Notes under the pieces: model-generated | Database searches by the model: none | What the model was told of the DNA's origin: nothing | The model's input: only the letters and a program-made list of their open reading frames with translations | Part shown: in pieces, positions 7,733-15,091 of the stretch | Layout of the letters: each line of letters begins with the position of its first letter | Position numbering within the stretch: the first letter of the stretch is position 1 | Position numbers and translations under genes: made by a program | Source: Alphaproteobacteria bacterium | GTDB lineage: Bacteria; Pseudomonadota; Alphaproteobacteria; Rs-D84 | Direction: 5' to 3' | DNA length: 34,263 nt | NCBI GenBank assembly: GCA_017520675.1 | Contig: JAFXFG010000008.1 | Coordinates: forward strand, 1-34,263

Positions 7733-8290
7733 ATGAACAATAAAGTCAAATTTGAAGAATACGAAAAACTCTTGCGCGAATGGTCAGAACGAATGAATCT
7801 GGTTGCGCCAAGTACTTTGAACGATATACAAAACAGACATATCGCTGATTCTGCACAATTGGCGGACATCTTACCAAAAAATGTTAACATAATCGACCTT
7901 GGCAGTGGCGCTGGATTTCCAGGTGTTGTTCTGGCAATAATGGGCTGGAATGTAGTCTGTATAGAATCAATCGGAAAAAAAGTTTCTTTTTTAAACACAG
8001 TTAAAGAAAAACTAAACCTGACAAACCTAACAATTTATCATGGACGGGTCGAAGATTATGTCCGGCATTTGCCGGCAAAAAGTGATAATTTTGTATTCAC
8101 TGCACGTGCCTTTGCATCATTGGTCAAAATAATGGACTATGTTGCAAAAATAAAATACCGGCTTTTTTTGCTAAAAGGTCGTGAAATTGCCGGTGAAATC
8201 GATACAGCAAAAGCAAAATATAAATTCAATTACGAATTAACACCATCAAAAACAGGCGATGGTTTTATAATATCTGTTAATTTCATATGA
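7733..8290 (+). CDS. rsmG: 16S rRNA (guanine527-N7)-methyltransferase RsmG
   Basis: SAM-dependent methyltransferase that makes m7G527 in 16S rRNA; formerly gidB. The chosen start gives 185 residues. The N-terminal EYEKLLREWSERMNLVAPS and NRHIADSAQL match the family. The SAM-binding motif is DLGSGAGFPG (residues 55-64), and FTARAFASL lies later in the core. The frame stays open upstream to 7532, but that part runs through the divergent TPR gene and is not family sequence. The gene is followed by a terminator, a parS-like site and parA-parB, the usual neighbourhood near a bacterial origin. The usual mnmG partner is not in the window. Confidence 0.92.
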   Translation: MNNKVKFEEYEKLLREWSERMNLVAPSTLNDIQNRHIADSAQLADILPKNVNIIDLGSGAGFPGVVLAIMGWNVVCIESIGKKVSFLNTVKEKLNLTNLTIYHGRVEDYVRHLPAKSDNFVFTARAFASLVKIMDYVAKIKYRLFLLKGREIAGEIDTAKAKYKFNYELTPSKTGDGFIISVNFI

Positions 8291-8319
8291 AACACATAAA
8301 AAACCTATTAAAAAAACTA

Positions 8320-8349
8320 AAAAAACACCGGCAAAAGCCGGTATTTTTT
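8320..8349 (+). terminator. Terminator of rsmG (ACCGGC family, short loop)
   Basis: ACCGGC (8327-8332), AAAA loop, GCCGGT (8337-8342), then a T run. Confidence 0.8.
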
Positions 8350-8388
8350 AACATTTTTATTATCAAAAAATAAACCACTTGCATTTTT

Positions 8389-8433
8389 ACCGGTTTTTTT
8401 TGCGTTTTTTATAAAAAAAGCCGGTATTTTTTT
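8389..8433. repeat. ACCGGC-family long palindrome
   Basis: ACCGGT (8389-8394) followed by T8, and A7 followed by GCCGGT (8420-8425) with a T run after it. This is the long-spacer form of the family. No gene ends here directly, so it may be a second terminator or a free copy of the repeat. Confidence 0.65.
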
Positions 8434-8457
8434 CAACACAACAACGAAGCACATATA

Positions 8458-8473
8458 TATTTCACATGAAACA
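8458..8473. promoter_or_regulatory. parS: parS-like centromere site upstream of parA
   Basis: Sixteen bases matching 14 of 16 positions of the bacterial parS consensus (TGTTTCACGTGAAACA); the differences are at positions 2 and 9. It lies 106 bp before the parA start. A weaker site (12/16) spans the rsmG stop codon at 8279-8294. ParB spreading from such sites drives chromosome segregation. Confidence 0.7.
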
Positions 8474-8578
8474 AAACACAACCTATTGATTATTGTCGTT
8501 TTTATTAACAAAACAACTAAACTCTTGACCGAATCGCGACATTTTTATATCGTAAAAAACGAAAAACGGAAAGGAAAT

Positions 8579-9361
8579 ATGGTACAAATTATTGCATTCG
8601 CTAATCAAAAGGGTGGCGTTGGGAAAACAACAACCGCTATTAATATAGGTTCTTCATTAGCAACAATAAACAAACGGGTTTTGTTGATAGACCTTGACCC
8701 ACAAGGCAACGCAGGAACAGGCCTGGGGTTTGAACGTGCATCACATAAACAAAGCGCATACGGCGTTATTATGGGCACTGCAAATGCAGCAGACAATATA
8801 TTAACAACCGCCGTACCAAATTTGCATTTACTGCCCTCTTCCCAAGCATTAGCAGGAACAGATATAGATATGCTGGGGATGGAAAATTGCGAATTCAGAC
8901 TGCGCGATGCACTAAAACCTATTTTGGAATATTATGATTATATTCTGTTTGACTGCCCGCCCGCATTAGGCTATTTAACTATAAATGCGCTGACCGCTGC
9001 AGATTCTGTTATTGTGCCATTACAATGCGAATTCTTTGCCCTAGAAGGAATTCAACAACTGGTTGACACAATAACCGTTGTACAAGATAAATGGAATCCT
9101 GAATTAAAAATACTGGGGGTCCTGTTGACAATGTACGATAAACGATATGGGCTTACACGCGATGTTGACGATAATGTTCGTGAAACATTTGGCGATTTGG
9201 TTTTCAAAACAGTCGTGCCACGCAATGTTCGCGTGTCTGAGGCACCAAGTCATGGAAAACCTGCCCTATTTTACGACTTTAAATCGGCGGGTGCACAGGC
9301 ATATCTGCGCGTCGCAACCGAAGTAGTCGAACGAACCACAGGAGAGAATAATGGCAACTAA
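8579..9361 (+). CDS. parA: Chromosome partitioning ATPase ParA (Soj family)
   Basis: Walker-type ATPase that binds DNA nonspecifically and moves ParB-parS complexes. The start at 8579 has an AAGGAA ribosome-binding site and gives 260 residues. The deviant Walker A motif KGGVGKT is at residues 11-17 with signature lysine K11. LIDLDPQGNAGTGLG gives the A' motif and LFDCPPALGYLTINAL the Walker B region. It overlaps parB by 11 bases. A longer open frame upstream (from 8486) has no family match and crosses the promoter region. Confidence 0.96.
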   Translation: MVQIIAFANQKGGVGKTTTAINIGSSLATINKRVLLIDLDPQGNAGTGLGFERASHKQSAYGVIMGTANAADNILTTAVPNLHLLPSSQALAGTDIDMLGMENCEFRLRDALKPILEYYDYILFDCPPALGYLTINALTAADSVIVPLQCEFFALEGIQQLVDTITVVQDKWNPELKILGVLLTMYDKRYGLTRDVDDNVRETFGDLVFKTVVPRNVRVSEAPSHGKPALFYDFKSAGAQAYLRVATEVVERTTGENNGN

Positions 9362-10229
9362 ATTTGGACTGGGACGCGGTTTATCCGAACTGCAATCCGC
9401 GCGCGGAACAATCCCAGATATTTCACTGCTGACCCCAACAGAACGCGTGGTCGTAAAAAAAATACCACTGGCGCAAATCGGTGCAAATCCAGACCAGCCA
9501 CGCAAAACCTTTACCGATTCAGAACTAAGCGATTTAGCCGCGTCAATACGCGAAAAAGGGGTGCTACAACCAATATTACTGCGCAGTGTGGCAAACAAAC
9601 CATACGCATATGAAATCGTTGCAGGCGAACGAAGATTTCGCGCATCTAAACTGGCGGGTGAAACGGAAATACCTGCGCTGATAAAAACAATATCAAATGA
9701 AAACGCAATGGAAATTGCACTGATTGAAAATGTACAGCGCGAAAACCTGAATCCAATTGAAGAAGCAAATGCATATAAAAACCTGATGGAATGTTGCGAT
9801 TATGAAATGCCTGACTTGGCACGCCTGATTGGAAAATCAGAAAGTTATATCAGAAATATGCTGCGTATAACCGCACTGCCTGAATCTGTGCAATCATTGG
9901 TACAACAGGGTGATTTATCCGCATCGCACGCGCGCACAATTGCAGTTGCAGAAAACCCAGAAGAACTGGCACACAAGATTATCGCAGAAAAACTGTCTGT
10001 TGCCGATACAGATAAACTGGTAAAAAATGCACCACGCGCAAAAAACACCCGCGCACATGTACAAAAAACAATTGATGCCGGTGCGATAAAAGATATGGAA
10101 TCTAAGATTAAAAACGCACTGGATGTCAAAGTAAAAATATCAGAAAAACGGGGCGGGGCAGGGCAGATAATACTGTCTTTTGATACCCGCATGCAATTGT
10201 TTGAACTGATTGAAAAATTAACAAAGTAA
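9351..10229 (+). CDS. parB: Chromosome partitioning protein ParB (Spo0J family)
   Basis: CTP-dependent clamp that loads at parS. 292 residues. The N-terminal ParB/Srx domain spans about 33-125, with the CTP-binding box GERRFRAS at residues 92-99 and ENVQRENLNPIEEA following. The central HTH region contains LIGKSESYIRNMLR and LSASHARTIAV. The C-terminal dimerisation domain ends in ILSFDTRMQLFELIEKL. AGGAGAG precedes the ATG inside the parA end, showing translational coupling. It converges on mreB with two terminators between. Confidence 0.96.
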   Translation: MATKFGLGRGLSELQSARGTIPDISLLTPTERVVVKKIPLAQIGANPDQPRKTFTDSELSDLAASIREKGVLQPILLRSVANKPYAYEIVAGERRFRASKLAGETEIPALIKTISNENAMEIALIENVQRENLNPIEEANAYKNLMECCDYEMPDLARLIGKSESYIRNMLRITALPESVQSLVQQGDLSASHARTIAVAENPEELAHKIIAEKLSVADTDKLVKNAPRAKNTRAHVQKTIDAGAIKDMESKIKNALDVKVKISEKRGGAGQIILSFDTRMQLFELIEKLTK

Positions 10230-10239
10230 AAAACATCAA

Positions 10240-10268
10240 AAAACACCGGTAAAAGCCGGTGTTTTTTT
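10240..10268 (+). terminator. Terminator of parB
   Basis: AACACCGG / CCGGTGTT hairpin around TAAAAG with seven T after it; short-loop member of the ACCGGC family. Confidence 0.8.
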
Positions 10269-10297
10269 AACAAAATTATTGTATTTTTATTTTTTTT

Positions 10298-10347
10298 GAA
10301 AAACACCGGCTTTTTTTAACATTTTTGCAGAAAAAGCCGGTAATTTT
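10298..10347 (-). terminator. Terminator of mreB (ACCGGC family, long form)
   Basis: ACCGGC (10305-10310) followed by T7, and A5 followed by GCCGGT (10336-10341). The minus strand ends in GTGTTTTT, which suits termination of mreB. Confidence 0.7.
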
Positions 10348-11505
<1,158 letters not shown>

Positions 11506-11515
11506 AGACCTTGCT

Positions 11516-11866
11516 ATGAAACGAGATACAATAAAAAAATATGAAGATTTTGCAACCGATATAGACAATCCATCTGCACGCAGTGCATATTTTCTTATCA
11601 GGGCAAAAAAAGCAAAATTTGAAAATGATGCACGATTTGGATTGGTCGTGTCTAAGAAGTCTATTAAGTTCGCTGTCGATAGAAACCGCGCTAAGCGCGT
11701 GTTGCGCGACTGGATTGCGTATAACGAAGGTTTGCTGAAACCAGAATGGGATTATATCTTTATCGCAAGAAAAGATATTTTTTGCGCAGATAGGCAAACC
11801 GGACGGGTCGCAATGAAAAAAGCACTTAAATATATGCAAAACCTGACCATAGATGAAGAAAAATAA
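11516..11866 (+). CDS. rnpA: Ribonuclease P protein component
   Basis: Small basic protein that helps RNase P RNA mature the 5' ends of tRNAs. 116 residues. The hallmark RNR motif reads [11 protein letters not shown] at residues 56-66. [13 protein letters not shown] precedes it as the central strand, and [10 protein letters not shown] follows. It overlaps yidD by 14 bases, the usual pairing. The customary upstream rpmH (ribosomal protein L34) is absent: only about 118 bp separate it from the mreB start. Confidence 0.9.
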   Translation: MKRDTIKKYEDFATDIDNPSARSAYFLIRAKKAKFENDARFGLVVSKKSIKFAVDRNRAKRVLRDWIAYNEGLLKPEWDYIFIARKDIFCADRQTGRVAMKKALKYMQNLTIDEEK

Positions 11867-12089
11867 AACATTCCCTGTGCGTGTTGCATGCCAATTTGTG
11901 CGCTTTTATCAGCGCGCAATTTCGCCCGTTATCGGGGGCAGGGCAGTGTGCAGATTTATCCCAACATGCAGTGAATATACATGCGCCGCAATCGAAAAAT
12001 ACGGCGTTGTTCGTGGTAGTTGGTTGGGAATAAAAAGAATATGCCGTTGCAGACCAAACGGTGGGTTCGGTTATGACCCTGTGCCTTGA
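11853..12089 (+). CDS. yidD: Membrane protein insertion efficiency factor YidD
   Basis: Small membrane-associated protein that aids YidC-dependent insertion. 78 residues with the family core [12 protein letters not shown] (about 18-29), [11 protein letters not shown] (33-43), then [17 protein letters not shown]. Its start lies in the rnpA end, and its stop overlaps the -35 box of the accB promoter. yidC does not follow here. Confidence 0.92.
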   Translation: MKKNKTFPVRVACQFVRFYQRAISPVIGGRAVCRFIPTCSEYTCAAIEKYGVVRGSWLGIKRICRCRPNGGFGYDPVP

Positions 12090-12113
12090 CAATGGCTGGG
12101 AATATGGTACAAT
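12086..12113 (+). promoter_or_regulatory. accBC promoter
   Basis: TTGACA (12086-12091), 16-bp spacer with TATGG at its end, TACAAT (12108-12113). It overlaps the yidD stop codon and leaves a leader of about 35 nt before accB. Confidence 0.75.
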
Positions 12114-12155
12114 TTTAGTCTATACGAGAAGTTAATTATAAATAAAGGATAAAAA

Positions 12156-12590
12156 ATGTCTTTTCGTGCAACCGTTGAATCTATGTCTAAAATCATGGAT
12201 GATATGGGTATCACAGAACTTGATTTAGAACGTCAATTCTTGTTCGGCGTTTATCGCAAACATATTCATTTGTCAAAACAACAGGCTGTTGCTGTGTCGG
12301 CAACACCATCTGCTGATAATAATATTTCAAAAATAGATACAGCAAATAAAACATCTGGGTATGCACTGAAATCGCCAATGGTCGGTGTTGTTTATCTGGC
12401 GCCAGAGCCAGGGGCAGAAACATTCGTCAAAGTCGGCGCCACTGTCAAAGCAGGGGATACTGTCGCATTGGTCGAGGCAATGAAAACATTTAACCCAATC
12501 AAATCTGATAAAGATGGCACAGTCAAGGAAATACTTGTTTCCGATGGCGCAGCCGTTGAATTTGACCAACCTTTAATCGTTATCGAATAA
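12156..12590 (+). CDS. accB: Biotin carboxyl carrier protein of acetyl-CoA carboxylase
   Basis: Carries the biotin on which AccC fixes CO2 during malonyl-CoA formation. 144 residues: an N-terminal helical part (1-40) like other AccB proteins, a polar linker rich in Ala/Ser/Asn/Lys (41-68), and a biotinyl domain (70-144). The biotinylation site is EAMKTFN with lysine K110; AccB usually has EAMKLMN or EAMKTMN, so the F is mildly unusual. AAGGA precedes the start, and accC follows after 3 bases. Confidence 0.95.
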   Translation: MSFRATVESMSKIMDDMGITELDLERQFLFGVYRKHIHLSKQQAVAVSATPSADNNISKIDTANKTSGYALKSPMVGVVYLAPEPGAETFVKVGATVKAGDTVALVEAMKTFNPIKSDKDGTVKEILVSDGAAVEFDQPLIVIE

Positions 12591-12593
12591 AAA

Positions 12594-13940
12594 ATGTCGC
12601 AAATAAAAAAAGTCTTAATCGCAAATCGTGGCGAAATCGCACTGCGTATAATTCGCGCATGTCGCGATATGGGAATCCGTACTGTCGCAGTGTATTCAAC
12701 CGCTGATAAGGACGCAATGCATGTGCAATTAGCAGACGAATCTGTATGCATAGGACCAGCGCCAGCACGCGATTCTTATCTGAACGAATCCGCAATTCTG
12801 ACCGCAGCACTGCTGACCAATGCTGATGCAATACACCCAGGATACGGTTTCTTGTCCGAACGCGCAGATTTCGCACACAAAGTAGAACAGCATGGTATGA
12901 TTTGGATCGGACCAACCCCAGAAATGATTACAAAAATGGGGGACAAGGTTAATGCAAAAAAAACCGCAATTGAATGCGGATTACCCGTCGTCCCTGGGTC
13001 TGATGGCGCAATAGAAACACTGGATTCCGCAATCGATTGGGCTGATAAAATCGGATACCCCGTTATGCTGAAAGCCGCCGCAGGTGGCGGTGGACGCGGT
13101 ATGCGCGCGGTTATGAATAAAGATGAACTGGCCGAAGCATATCAATTAACCAAGAATGAGGCAAAGTCTGCGTTCGGTGATGATACACTGTATATGGAAA
13201 AACTGCTGATGCACCCAAGACATATCGAATTTCAAGTGTTGGGCGATAAACATGGAAATGTTGTTATTTTTGGTGAACGTGATTGCTCGCTGCAAAGGCG
13301 AAATCAAAAGGTTATGGAAGAGTGCCCAGCCGCAATTCTATCACAAAAACAACGCGATGATATGATTGAAATCTGCAAGTCTGCTGCTAAAAAAATGGGA
13401 TATACAAACGCAGGAACTTTTGAATTTATGTTCGAAAATGGAAAGTTTTATTTCTTGGAAATGAATACCAGATTGCAGGTCGAACATCCTGTAACAGAAA
13501 TGGTATATGGCGTAGATCTGGTGCGCGAACAAATCAGAATCGCCGCAGGGGAAAAATTGGGCTATACACAGTCGAATGTTATCCCAAACGGACATGCAAT
13601 CGAATTTCGTATCAATGCAGAAGATCCGGAAACATTTATGCCTAACCCAGGTAAGATTACTTTGTATGCACCATCTGGGGGATTGGGGGTGCGTGTAGAT
13701 AGCGCAGTCTATACAGGATATACAATACCACCAACATACGATTCTATGATTGCTAAACTAATCGTCCATGCACAGAATAGACCAGCATGTATTATGCGGG
13801 CAGCACGCGCATTGGATGAATTTGTTATAGAAGGTGTAAAAACAACAATACCATTACAACAAAAACTGTTGAAAAACAAAGATGTTAAACAGTTAAATTT
13901 TGATAACAAGTGGTTAGAAGAATTCTTGAAAAACGATTAA
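12594..13940 (+). CDS. accC: Biotin carboxylase subunit of acetyl-CoA carboxylase
   Basis: ATP-grasp enzyme that carboxylates biotin on AccB. 448 residues, a normal length. N-terminal ANRGEIALRIIRACRDMGI, the glycine-rich ATP loop AAAGGGGRGMR, GERDCSLQRRNQKVMEE, and the catalytic core FLEMNTRLQVEHPVTEMV are all intact. It sits directly after accB in one transcript and ends at a family terminator. The carboxyltransferase genes accA and accD are not in the window. Confidence 0.97.
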   Translation: MSQIKKVLIANRGEIALRIIRACRDMGIRTVAVYSTADKDAMHVQLADESVCIGPAPARDSYLNESAILTAALLTNADAIHPGYGFLSERADFAHKVEQHGMIWIGPTPEMITKMGDKVNAKKTAIECGLPVVPGSDGAIETLDSAIDWADKIGYPVMLKAAAGGGGRGMRAVMNKDELAEAYQLTKNEAKSAFGDDTLYMEKLLMHPRHIEFQVLGDKHGNVVIFGERDCSLQRRNQKVMEECPAAILSQKQRDDMIEICKSAAKKMGYTNAGTFEFMFENGKFYFLEMNTRLQVEHPVTEMVYGVDLVREQIRIAAGEKLGYTQSNVIPNGHAIEFRINAEDPETFMPNPGKITLYAPSGGLGVRVDSAVYTGYTIPPTYDSMIAKLIVHAQNRPACIMRAARALDEFVIEGVKTTIPLQQKLLKNKDVKQLNFDNKWLEEFLKND

Positions 13941-13968
13941 AAAAAACCGGTAAATACCGGCTTTTTTT
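13941..13968. terminator. Terminator between accC and the HTH gene
   Basis: AACCGGTA / TACCGGCT hairpin with an A run before and T7 after; it overlaps the stop codon of the minus-strand HTH gene. Confidence 0.75.
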
Positions 13969-14152
13969 AAATAAAATCCAATGCACAACGACATACCGAA
14001 ATAAACATTATTAATTGATATGTCGTCGGATTGATTGTACCAGAATAAATGCGCCGATATTCAGATTCTGATACATCCAAGGCATTACATATTTCTAAGA
14101 TAGATACACCTGAGTTTTTTCGTATAAATTCAAGTTCTTGCCCAATTTTCAT
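13967..14152 (-). CDS. Small XRE-like helix-turn-helix protein
   Basis: 61 residues from the ATG at 14152, which has GGGGG five bases upstream; an ATG at 14164 in the same frame has no ribosome-binding site. IGQELEFIRKNSGVSILEICNALDVSESEYRRIYSG matches the layout of a Cro/CI-type HTH: helix 1 about 3-12, helices 2-3 about 16-36, then NPTTYQLIMFISV as the following helix. It is the bare domain with no effector or dimerisation part. It lies just downstream of the terminator of RNA copy 1 in the tandem RNA array, with no clear promoter in the 26 bp between. It could regulate the array, be controlled by read-through of it, or both; this is inference. Cys-rich ends (SVCRCALDF) are odd. Confidence 0.72.
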   Translation of the reverse strand: MKIGQELEFIRKNSGVSILEICNALDVSESEYRRIYSGTINPTTYQLIMFISVCRCALDFI

Positions 14153-14177
14153 AATAACCCCCATTTGTTCTGTATAT

Positions 14178-14343
14178 AAAAAACCACCGAAAAATAGGGT
14201 GGTTGGAGGTAGAAATCACGACACTTCGTGGCTCGGGTATTCTGAATATTAACCGACCTCCAACCTGAATGATTGGAGTTTTACGCCTGCGCAGGCGAGT
14301 GTAACCGAGATTTCTAGCCTCGTATAATAGGTACCCTATTACG
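14178..14343 (-). ncRNA. Tandem structured small RNA, copy 1 (HTH-proximal)
   Basis: About 165 nt, minus strand. Promoter TTGCAA-18-TATAAT (14379-14350). Elements in order: a 5' hairpin (AATAG ... CTATT); long-range stem TAGAAATC/GATTTCTA; inner stem ACACT/AGTGT; self-complementary GCCTGCGCAGGC; hairpin CTCCAA/TTGGAG; hairpin TCGG/CCGA; and terminator AACCACC/GGTGGTT (14204-14182) followed by T6. The segment GGTTGGAGGT can instead pair over 10 bp with ACCTCCAACC, which overlaps the terminator stem, so an antiterminator form is possible. The HTH gene starts 26 bp beyond the terminator. It matches no RNA family I know. Confidence 0.72.
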
Positions 14344-14364
14344 ATTGCCATTATACATTAGGAT

Positions 14365-14387
14365 AAATATAATTTGCAATTATATTT
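14365..14387. promoter_or_regulatory. Dyad over the -35 box of RNA copy 1
   Basis: Perfect 8-bp arms AAATATAA (14365-14372) and TTATATTT (14380-14387) around TTTGCAA. Identical in all three units; candidate operator or AT-rich activator site covering the -35 hexamer. Confidence 0.6.
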
Positions 14388-14415
14388 TATCACCTGCGCA
14401 TTTGTCGTGTTCCAA

Positions 14416-14587
14416 CAAAAAACCACCGCAAAATAGGGTGGTTGGAGGTTAGAACTTTGCACAACAGCATGCATAGCGACTTATTCGATATATTCGCCGC
14501 CCTCCAACCCTATAGTTGGAGCATTTAACGCCTGCGCAGGCGGCTGTTGCGAGAGTTCTAATCCCACATAATAGGTGCCCTATTACG
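14416..14587 (-). ncRNA. Tandem structured small RNA, copy 2
   Basis: About 170 nt, minus strand, promoter TTGCAA-18-TATAAT (14623-14594). Same fold as copy 1 with compensatory changes: the long-range stem is TTAGAACT/AGTTCTAA, the inner stem CAACAGC/GCTGTTG, the hairpin CTCCAAC/GTTGGAG, and the next hairpin GCGGC/GTCGC with one G-U pair. Terminator AACCACC/GGTGGTT at 14443-14421 plus T6. No ORF follows before copy 1, so this copy most likely acts as a free small RNA. Confidence 0.72.
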
Positions 14588-14608
14588 ATTGCCATTATAC
14601 ATTACAAT

Positions 14609-14631
14609 AAATATAATTTGCAATTATATTT
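14609..14631. promoter_or_regulatory. Dyad over the -35 box of RNA copy 2
   Basis: Same 23-bp dyad, arms at 14609-14616 and 14624-14631. Confidence 0.6.
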
Positions 14632-14660
14632 TATCACCTGCGCATTTGTCGTATTCTAAC

Positions 14661-14834
14661 AAAAAAACCACCGAAAAATGGGGTGGTTGGAGGTTAGCAC
14701 TTTGCACAACAGTATGCATAGCGACTTATTCAATATATTCGTCGCCCTCCAACCCTATGGTTGGAGCATTTAACGTCTGCGCAGACGACTGTTGGACGAG
14801 AGTGCTAATCCCGCATAATAGGTGCTCTATTACA
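14661..14834 (-). ncRNA. Tandem structured small RNA, copy 3 (tRNA-proximal)
   Basis: About 174 nt, minus strand, promoter TTGCAA-18-TATAAT (14870-14841). Against copy 2 it shows paired substitutions that keep helices: TTAGCACT/AGTGCTAA, CAACAGT/ACTGTTG, GTCTGCGCAGAC and GCGAC/GTCGC. Terminator AACCACC/GGTGGTT at 14688-14666 plus T7. Its promoter shares the TTGCAA box with the divergent tRNA-Val promoter. Confidence 0.72.
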
Positions 14835-14855
14835 ACCGGTATTATATAGTATCGT

Positions 14856-14878
14856 AAATATAATTTGCAATTATATTT
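14856..14878. promoter_or_regulatory. Dyad over the -35 box of RNA copy 3 and tRNA-Val
   Basis: Same 23-bp dyad, arms at 14856-14863 and 14871-14878. Here the central TTGCAA also serves as -35 for tRNA-Val on the plus strand. Confidence 0.6.
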
Positions 14879-14892
14879 TTCTTTGTTATAAT
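14865..14892 (+). promoter_or_regulatory. tRNA-Val promoter
   Basis: TTGCAA (14865-14870), 16-bp spacer, TATAAT (14887-14892), 12 bp before the mature tRNA. Confidence 0.65.
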
Positions 14893-14904
14893 GTATTTCG
14901 CTTT

Positions 14905-14981
14905 GGGTGGTTAGCTCAGTTGGTTAGAGCGTTACGTTGACATCGTAAAGGTCGTTGGTTCGAGTCCAATACCACCCACCA
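14905..14981 (+). tRNA. tRNA-Val (GAC anticodon)
   Basis: 77 nt including encoded CCA. Acceptor stem GGGTGGT/ACCACCC, anticodon stem TTACG/CGTAA with loop TTGACAT giving anticodon GAC, and T-loop GTTCGAGTC. It has its own promoter and terminator. Confidence 0.96.
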
Positions 14982-14991
14982 GATTTAATAA

Positions 14992-15020
14992 TAAACACCG
15001 GTATTTACCGGTGTTTTTTT
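14992..15020 (+). terminator. Terminator of tRNA-Val
   Basis: AACACCGG / CCGGTGTT around an 8-nt interior that can close further (GTATTTAC), then T7; ACCGGC family, short form. Confidence 0.8.
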
Positions 15021-15033
15021 GTTTATCTTTTTT

Positions 15034-15090
15034 TATTTTTACCGGCTTTTTTTAAAATTTTTGCAAAAAAAGCCGGTAATTTTTTATTTT
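15034..15090 (-). terminator. Terminator of pheT (ACCGGC family, long form)
   Basis: ACCGGC (15041-15046) followed by T7, and A7 followed by GCCGGT (15072-15077), between tRNA-Val and the pheT stop. Confidence 0.7.
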
Positions 15091-15091
15091 T

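Larger units (their letters stand above)
14178..14880 (-). repeat. Three tandem copies of a 239-245 bp RNA-encoding unit
   Basis: Units repeat at 239 and 245 bp (terminator stems at 14182, 14421 and 14666). Copies 2 and 3 are nearly identical. Copy 1 has diverged in the RNA body but keeps promoter, dyad, terminator and helices. The segment upstream of the promoter (about 14388-14412 and 14632-14657) is also shared by the two inner junctions, so the array looks like unit duplication. Confidence 0.85.

Noticed and set aside
8052..8190. ACCGGC-family element inserted in rsmG
   Set aside because: GCCGGC, ACCGGC and GCCGGT occur, but the encoded residues (YRLFLLKG) sit where RsmG homologues have similar sequence, so an insertion is not supported.
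8279..8294. Second parS site
   Set aside because: Only 12 of 16 consensus positions match and it overlaps the rsmG stop codon; kept only as a remark.
8291..8578. Chromosomal origin of replication
   Set aside because: AT-rich and next to parAB, but no cluster of DnaA boxes is visible.
14130..14351. 73-residue minus-strand ORF over RNA copy 1
   Set aside because: It spans the whole folded RNA and terminator, has no ribosome-binding site, and is not kept in copies 2 and 3.
14178..14880. CRISPR array
   Set aside because: Units are about 240 bp with few, long, similar segments; there are no short direct repeats with unique spacers and no cas genes.
13967..14880. Type III toxin-antitoxin locus (tandem RNA antitoxin, terminator, toxin)
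   Set aside because: The order is similar, but type III repeats are about 25-45 nt without their own promoters and terminators, and the protein is an HTH domain, not a ToxN-like nuclease.
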